Source of the DNA: Chryseobacterium gleum | Lineage (GTDB): Bacteria > Bacteroidota > Bacteroidia > Flavobacteriales_D > Sanyastnellaceae | NCBI GenBank assembly: GCA_945878835.1 | Contig: CAMCUG010000021.1 | Coordinates: 1-14,597 of the forward strand | Length of the DNA: 14,597 nucleotides | Reading direction: 5' to 3' | Part shown: positions 14,496 to 14,597 of the stretch, piece after piece | Layout: each line of letters begins with the position of its first letter | Numbering within the stretch: position 1 is the stretch's first letter | Made by a program: the position numbers and the translations under genes | Notes under the pieces: generated by a model | Database searches by the model: none | Told to the model about the DNA's origin: nothing | The model's input: only the letters and a program-made list of their open reading frames with translations

Positions 14496-14597
14496 ATGAA
14501 CAAGAAGATTATTTACGTACTACTTTACTCTTTGTTAGCTTTTGTTTTTTCGCTTTGTTTCGAAGCGTGTTCAGAGCAACCGAAAACACAAGGGCCT
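14496..14597 (+). CDS. probable lipoprotein, 5' end only
   Basis: The first 34 codons of a gene that leaves the window. The start MNKK is followed by a hydrophobic stretch (IIYVLLYSLLAFVFSLCF), then a lipobox-like FEAC with Cys25 as the likely lipidated residue, and a polar stretch SEQPKTQGP. This is a type II signal peptide in form, though Phe at -3 and Glu at -2 are not ideal. The start is 2 bases after the stop of the four-helix membrane protein, so the two are likely co-transcribed and coupled. The mature domain is not visible, so no function can be given. Confidence 0.7.
   Translation, partial: MNKKIIYVLLYSLLAFVFSLCFEACSEQPKTQGP

Noticed and set aside
1..14597. Mobile elements, CRISPR arrays, tRNA/rRNA genes, phage or defence genes
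   Set aside because: I read the intergenic spacers on both strands and found no direct-repeat arrays, insertion-sequence ends, clover-leaf sequences or transposase-like proteins; every spacer is under 200 bases.

Overview
The window looks like ordinary core chromosome from a Bacteroidota bacterium, most probably a Flavobacteriales/Cryomorphaceae-like marine or freshwater lineage. The evidence is the style of the housekeeping proteins (NusA without C-terminal acidic repeats, IF-2 with a long Lys/Glu/Pro-rich linker, a PdxA with GDMNGVG), moderate GC with A/T-rich spacers, few Shine-Dalgarno sequences, and start-proximal promoters of the Bacteroidota type (TTG, about 21 bases, TAnnTTTG). I see no mobile element, phage gene, CRISPR array, tRNA or rRNA.

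Layout. From 38 to 4463 everything clearly coding lies on the minus strand and is read right to left: purD (purine synthesis), then nadC (NAD synthesis), a YihY/BrkB-type membrane protein, a secreted DUF2147 protein and an alpha/beta hydrolase. The last four are tightly packed: nadC/yihY overlap as ATGA, DUF2147/hydrolase overlap as GTGA, and only 21 bases separate yihY from DUF2147. A 168-base gap between nadC and purD holds one short plus-strand ORF of doubtful status.

At about 4464-4632 the window turns divergent. Rightward runs the conserved rimP-nusA-infB block for ribosome maturation, transcription elongation/termination and translation initiation. Its leader carries a hairpin plus eight T residues directly before the rimP start codon, which could be an attenuator. 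An intrinsic terminator closes infB at about 9250-9279. Then come pepA (M17 leucyl aminopeptidase), pdxA (pyridoxal phosphate synthesis) and rlmH (23S rRNA pseudouridine methyltransferase), with pdxA/rlmH overlapping as ATGA.

rlmH meets a minus-strand PLP-dependent aminotransferase tail to tail with no bases between the stop codons. Upstream of the aminotransferase, also on minus, is a small DUF4286 protein. Divergent from it on plus is a four-helix, His-containing membrane protein of cytochrome-b-like appearance, followed 2 bases later by the beginning of a probable lipoprotein that runs off the window.

Functionally the region is a mix of cofactor and nucleotide biosynthesis (purD, nadC, pdxA), translation/transcription machinery (rimP, nusA, infB, rlmH) and a few poorly characterised envelope proteins. 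I did not find a convincing undescribed system. The most interesting signals are regulatory: the terminator-like hairpin in the nusA operon leader, a recurring promoter pattern with a 21-base spacer, and nested hairpins over the pdxA start.
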